NCBI GenBank assembly: GCA_951802195.1
Contig: OX637627.1
Location: forward strand, 62,001-126,000
DNA: 64,000 bases
From: Tausonia pullulans
Lineage: Eukaryota; Basidiomycota; Tremellomycetes; Cystofilobasidiales; Mrakiaceae
Direction of reading: 5' to 3'
In this document: positions 59,456-64,000 of the stretch, in pieces
Layout: the number at the start of each line of letters is the position of its first letter
How positions within the stretch are numbered: position 1 is the stretch's first letter
Program-made: the position numbers and the translations under genes
The notes under the pieces: generated by a model
Seen by the model: only the letters and a program-made list of their open reading frames with translations
Told to the model about the DNA's origin: nothing
Databases searched by the model: none

Positions 59456-61608
59456 CTACTGGAGGCACTGCGAGTACCAGTCATTGCTCTTGACGCAGCG
59501 CCAGCCAGAGGCGCAGTTCTGCAAAGGATGAAATAAAATGAGACGTGAGTTCAGGCTTTCGGCTTTAGATGAGCAAGAATCTTCTCTGGGCACTTACGGT
59601 GGGTCCGGTGAAGCCGGCTCCTCCGCACTGGGCCCAGGGACCAGCAGTCGCACCTCCAGAAGAGGCCTTGGTCTGGGAGTAAAAGGACCCAGAAGAAAGA
59701 ATTAGCAGACAATTAAGATGAGTGAAGGATATGACTAGAGACTGAGACTGACGGTCGAGGCGGCAGCGGCGGACGTGGTGATCTGGGTAGCGACGACGGG
59801 CTTCGAAGTCGTGGTAGCGGCAGCCTTGATCGAGGTGGTCGAGGTCTTGGGAGTGACGACGGACACGGCAGCCTTCGAGGTAGAGGTGACAGCGGCCGCC
59901 GTGGAAGAGGTGGAGGTGACCTGCTTGGACGTGACAACAGGGGAAGATCTGAGCAGTAGCGGGGTCCGTCAGCAACGGCCGCCCAATCCTGCTCGCCAAG
60001 CAGATATAACCTACCCAGACTTGGCAGGGAAGTTGGGAATGACGGCCTGGGCGGCCATCTCGTTGTCGGTTTCTCCGTTGGGGACAATGTTGAGGACGTA
60101 GCTGTTGTCAAACGCGCCGGCCTGGAGAAAAGAAGGTCAGTCTCTCACAACATAGCGTTCCAACTCACTTCTCACAAAATACTCACCGACCACACGGTGT
60201 ATCCAGCGATGGTCTCAGGGACAGACTTGATGTAGGCGAGCTGCTCTCCAAGCTTGGTGATGCAGTCGGCATTGTTGAAGGCCGCTCCGGTCTCAGAGAC
60301 GATGGCCTGACGGCCCTTGGACTTGAGGTAGGAGCTGAGCTGCTGGAACTGCGGTGGTGGGTCAGCTTTGCTGTTCTTTTAGATCACGTGCTCGACCAAG
60401 GTAGGAGACTAACGAGAGCGACGTTGTTGGTCGTGCAAGATCCCTGGGTTCCCGACCCGTCAGAGTCGAGGTACTGGTGGATGTCGAGGAGGAGCTTGGA
60501 CTGGTCGGCACCGGTGTCCTTGACTCCATCAATGAGAATCTGGCCGTTCTTGTTCATCATCTCGGTGGCATGGGTCCAGTCGTTTCCAGGGAGGAGGATG
60601 AACTGGCTGGTGGCGCCGGCGGAGCGGATAGCAGTGACAGCGGCCTGGAGAGCCTTGACGAAGGCTCCGTAGTCGGTCATGTCGTCTGTACCATAGCAAT
60701 GAAGGGGCTCTCAGCAACCTCCGAAATGCAAACACGGGAGGTGAAAGACGTACGAGGCTCGTTCATGAGACCAAAGATAATGCGCGCCTCGCCAGCATAC
60801 TTCTTAGCAAGCTGAGACCAGAGGTTGGCAAAGTCGGCAGCAGGGACCTCAGTTCCGACCTGCTTGCTCTCGAAGCGAGCGTAGTTGTGGAGATCGAGGA
60901 TAACATAGGTGCCGGACGAAGCCTTGAGGGCGGTCTGAACTTGGTTGTCGAGCTTGGCGCTGGAGGCACGGAGACGCTCGTCAGACGGGCAAGAGAGCAC
61001 GAAAGCAATGCCAGACGCACAAAAAGTCAGCCTTGATGGCCCCTCCAGGGGTGCCAGTGAGGTACTGCCAGCCGAAGGGAATGCGGAAGAGGTTGGCACC
61101 CTTCGAGCTGAACAGCGGGGGAATATGATCAGTCTTGACCCCAGAGGACTAAAGCAGAGCGTAAAACAAGACCTACGCGAAGTGAGTGACTGATAACAGC
61201 AGAGCGATTCTATCAGCAGCTGAAAAGCTCGTTCGAGTATGAGGAGATGGCAGAGCGGACGTACTCTGAGCCGACGGGGGCTCGACGAAGGCGCCCTCGG
61301 ACCAGCCCCTGAGAAAGCGGAGTTTGCGTGATCAGTATCAGGGACTCGTTTGATCTCTCGAGAGCGGCCGCTCTCCTTGCGCTTTCGTTGACTTACCAAA
61401 CAGACATGCCGAAGTCGAGGCCGGCGACTGAGAAAGGGAGGGAAGGACGACCATCACTCTCCGATTCTGGGACGGAAAAGGGTGTTCTTTGGACTCACTG
61501 TTGACCCCTCCGAGCTGGGGAAGTGTGGAACGCTTGGTGGGAACAGGACGAGCCGAGGCGAGGAGGGAGGTGGCCGCAAGGACCAGGGTGAAGAATGGGG
61601 CAAGCATT
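59456..61608 (-). CDS. Secreted GH5 endoglucanase B with C-terminal cellulose-binding module (CBM1)
   Basis: Predicted secreted beta-1,4-endoglucanase. Exon 1 from 61608 is a signal peptide, MLAPFFTLVLAATSLLASA, followed by a KR processing site (VPTKRSTLPQ); it differs in detail from copy A. The catalytic domain (residues about 35-345) is the same as in A, with the acid/base Glu in LMNEPR and the nucleophile in VSETGAAF. A short Ser/Thr/Ala/Val linker (about 70 residues) follows, then a fungal CBM1: GPWAQCGGAGFTGPT, NCASGWRCVKSNDWYSQCLQ, with its four cysteines and the aromatic residues that stack on cellulose. It stops with TAG at 59456. Total is about 430-450 residues. It reads in the same direction as A, 1.77 kb upstream of A's start. 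Very likely an active cellulase that grips crystalline cellulose. Confidence 0.93.
60053..61436 (-). repeat. 1,384-bp tract identical to 56131-57514 (copy B)
   Basis: Partner of the tract in cellulase A. Directly outside it the two genes differ at once: the codons after EMA encode IKA in A and AQA in B, and intron 1 differs from its tenth base onward. Confidence 0.92.
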
Positions 61609-63009
61609 TTGCTAGAAGGGGGTGTTGGACTGGTGAGAGGTTGGGGGGGAGGAAGAGTAGGAGGGAAAGGGCTGCGAAGTGAAGTGCAAGACTTGACGTA
61701 ACGACGAGAGAGTGTGAGAGCCGGATAGGCAGTGAGAGGGATGCAAGGACAGGAACGAGAACGAGAGACGAGCGGGAGAAAAGGGATGAAGATGGTGGTT
61801 GGAGTCAGGACATCATCCGAGAGTTCGCCTCTTTTTATCCGCCTGTCGGAACAGAACTCACACGTGTGAATCATCATGACAGGGAACAGGATCGCGTGAA
61901 GAAGAGAGGGGGAGGGAGGGACCTGCCAGGGGAGATATCGGCGGCAATGGAAAGGAGGGCTAGGAAGGGGCAATTCGGAGGGAATCGGTGATGGCCAGAG
62001 CCTTGCCTTAGGGGCTCATTCCCCTGTCTGTCTCGGGTAGAAGAGGAGCAAGAGGAGGGAAAGAAGGAAGGGCGATCCGGAGGTCGCTGACCCTTTCACT
62101 ACTGTGAGTAAGGGTGATGGCCGTCGCGTTTGAAGGATGGATGGCCAACGATGACGAGGGACAGCTCCTGTCAAGGGGCCAGGAAGAAGATCAGGCATGG
62201 GCCAGGCTCAATCTTGCCCCTGGGGTTCCACGTGAATCTGAAGAAGGGATTAAGTTTTTTTTTTATATTCCCTGAACTCCGTCCTGGGCCCATAGGAAGA
62301 AGGGCCCGACGCCAGTCACGATGGGCTCCTGTTTCTAGCTCGAAACGCGACTACGTCCAGCCAGAAACCCCTTCAAGCTTTCATAGGTGGCCTCCGTGGC
62401 CTCCAAATGGAGAAAAGAGGAGAAAGCTCGACTAGTATGCTCCCTTTCCTCACTCTCTTTCCAAAATAGTCCTTCTCACTCCTCGTCAAAGTCAGCTGAC
62501 GGATCCAAGCAAAGAGAAGAAGGAAAGAAGTCGCGAAAATCTCTTTCCCTGCCAGATCAAAACCGCCAATCTCTCCCTTCCCTGCACCTGACGTGCTTTC
62601 CAGTTCTCAGTTAGGATCTGATTCCACTCATGTCTGAAGAATACGGCTCCCGGACTTTGAGGATGAGGGCTGTACTCGTCCGCCCTCGCTCCCCCAGGAA
62701 ATTGGAAAAGACGTGGGTCGCCATGTTGTCTGCAGATTGGCGTAGATCGGTGGTGGGATCAGCTCGGTCGTGCAGCGTGCTTCATGACGGCTGTGGGCGA
62801 TACTCACTTTCCGAGTTCGCTTTCGGGAGAATATTGCTTACTCAATTGACGTCGAAGGGCTGGGCCTGAGAAACGCAAAAGAGATACGCATCAGTCGTCA
62901 ATCATCAAGGTCTGGCGAACGTAGAAGCAGCTCATTGAATGGCCTGAACTCGCCGACTCAACCGCAAAGCCAACGAGCATGGTCGGCAGCATCGTAAATT
63001 AAAAAAAGC
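61609..63009. other. Intergenic region, cellulase B promoter
   Basis: About 1.4 kb. The first 350 bp shares scattered patches with the cellulase A promoter. The rest, including a T-run at about 62255, shows no gene I recognise. Open frames at 62130-62435 and 62630-62869 have no known domain and no codon bias like the neighbours. Confidence 0.5.
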
Positions 63010-63690
63010 TATTGGCCAAGCTTAGCGATGTAGTCGTCGTTTTGGGAGCCGCTCCGGTCTCTAAGACGATGACCTGACGACCATTCGGACGAGGTAGGTG
63101 TTGAGCTTCTTCAAATGAAGGCGCATCTCAGCATAATCCGTCTTGTTCAAGACCTACGATACTGCGCTTATATTAGGATATCAACGAACAATATCGACGT
63201 TGTGGTTAAAGCAATAACACTGGTTCCTGAACCGTCAGAGTCGAGATGCTAGTGGATTTCAAGGAGAAGCTTGCACTGATCCGACTTGGTGCCCTGGACG
63301 CCACTTCAGAGCAAGCTTCATTCGCGTTCTGTAGCACGAAGAAAAAAAATCAGGACGGGAGCCTAATCGAGGCGAAATAACTGCAACTGAAGTCGTTCAC
63401 AATCATCTGCTCTTCTGGATCCAGCCTTTCCAGGAAGGAAGATGGACTGGCTGGTGGCACCGAGGGTCCATATCTCGGTGACGTTGACGTGAAGGGTCTG
63501 GACAAGGCCTTTATAGTTGGGATATCGTCTTAGATGTGACGGACAGGGCCCACGACTCTGAAGGATCCGCTCAAGGATGACTTTGTGTTTTACGACGTAC
63601 GAGGCTCATTCATGAGCAGATACGACGCGATCTGAAAGGCCCTACTTTTTGGCTACTTGAAACCAAAGTTTGGCAAACTGGAAAAGAACA
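63010..63690 (-). pseudogene. Decayed third GH5 cellulase copy
   Basis: Matches the catalytic part of cellulases A and B in the same order and strand but is clearly diverged. Recognisable blocks are those for the nucleophile strand (reads IVLETGA instead of IVSETGA, near 63060), DSDGSGT (near 63235), the PGND region (near 63420-63470), and LMNEPR (near 63600-63620). In the block equal to DIHQYLDSDG, the Gln codon has become a TAG stop at 63249-63251, and the spacing between blocks is disturbed by insertions near 63310-63400. The match fades out near 63690. No signal-peptide exon or C-terminal module was found, and it may continue past the right edge. It is older than the A/B tract, since it differs in most codons. 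Confidence 0.8.
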
Positions 63691-64000
63691 GACGTATCAG
63701 CTGTAATGTCAACCTTCTATCGAAATGATAGAAGAGGTGTCTCGAGTTCTGACTGGAAATGTCACCGCTTCCGCTAAATTCGACTTGATTTCTGTTGAAA
63801 CGGGCTGGAGGCAACAAAATAGATATAGTGGGAGAGACTGGATCTCTCGAGCCCAAAATGGGCATCGATCAAGGAAGGAGGCGGGATCGCTAGTCATAAG
63901 AGGGCGCAGGCCGAGCTGGGCTGTCAACTCAGCGTTGACACTGGAAGATGCGGGTCGACAGGTGATCCGGCGTTCTGGCTCCTGATAGCACCTCAAAAAA
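63691..64000. other. Unassigned right edge
   Basis: 310 bp beyond the decayed GH5 copy. Open on both strands in places (plus 63725-63985, minus 63709-63996) but with no domain I recognise and no clear match to the N-terminal part of the cellulases. Confidence 0.4.

Noticed and set aside
56131-61436. Identical cellulase cores as a plain assembly duplicate
   Set aside because: The sequence on both sides of each copy is distinct and each copy joins sensibly to its own signal peptide and C-terminal exons. Still listed as a point to verify with long reads.
1-64000. CRISPR arrays, phage, insertion sequences, virus-like elements or bacterial operons
   Set aside because: No such repeats, terminal repeats or polymerase or capsid motifs were seen; gene structure is that of a fungal nuclear chromosome.

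Overview
This window is nuclear DNA of a filamentous-to-yeast type fungus, almost certainly a carotenoid-producing basidiomycete close to the red yeasts (Rhodotorula/Sporobolomyces group, Pucciniomycotina). The grounds are GC-rich coding sequence, genes split by many short introns (mostly about 50-110 bp, GT..AG), short intergenic gaps, CT-rich promoters, and a fused lycopene cyclase/phytoene synthase gene of the kind found in fungi. The species call is inference; the gene calls rest on protein motifs read across spliced exons. Exon joins were made by eye, so amino acid lengths are approximate.

Layout. 1-13 kb (all minus strand): a K+/H+ antiporter cut by the left edge (KHA1-like), PAPS reductase (MET16), delta-1-pyrroline-5-carboxylate dehydrogenase (PUT2) and a circularly permuted nucleolar GTPase (NUG1). 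13.8-15.0 kb (plus): complex I subunit NDUFA8, divergent from NUG1. 15.8-21.2 kb: a carotenoid pair, a carotenoid oxygenase (minus) and crtYB (plus), sharing a 497-bp divergent promoter. 22.7-27.1 kb (minus): inositol oxygenase and the nucleotide-sugar transporter HUT1. 27.3-32.3 kb (plus): the retromer sorting nexin VPS17 and a DUF676-type hydrolase with a 15-nt microexon. 32.4-35.5 kb: the PP2A methylesterase PPE1 (minus) and the CCAAT-factor subunit HAP3 (plus), divergent over 244 bp. 35.7-39.9 kb (minus): a large Ser-rich protein ending in a quinone-oxidoreductase-like domain. 41.3-45.8 kb (minus): a three-RRM Nam8/Ngr1/Csx1-type RNA-binding protein. 46.6-54.1 kb (minus): the tuberin (TSC2) homologue, a negative regulator of Rheb/TOR.

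54.98-64 kb (minus): a tandem array of GH5 cellulase genes. Copies A and B share a 1,384-bp stretch (56131-57514 and 60053-61436) in which I saw no difference, introns included, whereas their signal-peptide exons and C-terminal modules are clearly diverged. B ends in a fungal cellulose-binding module (CBM1). A ends in a long Ser/Thr/Pro linker and a Cys-rich domain. A third, decayed GH5 copy lies beside them at about 63.0-63.7 kb. This pattern, best read as gene conversion of the catalytic core between paralogues with different appendages, is the strongest unusual signal in the window. I saw no virus-like elements, CRISPR arrays, rRNA or convincing tRNA genes.
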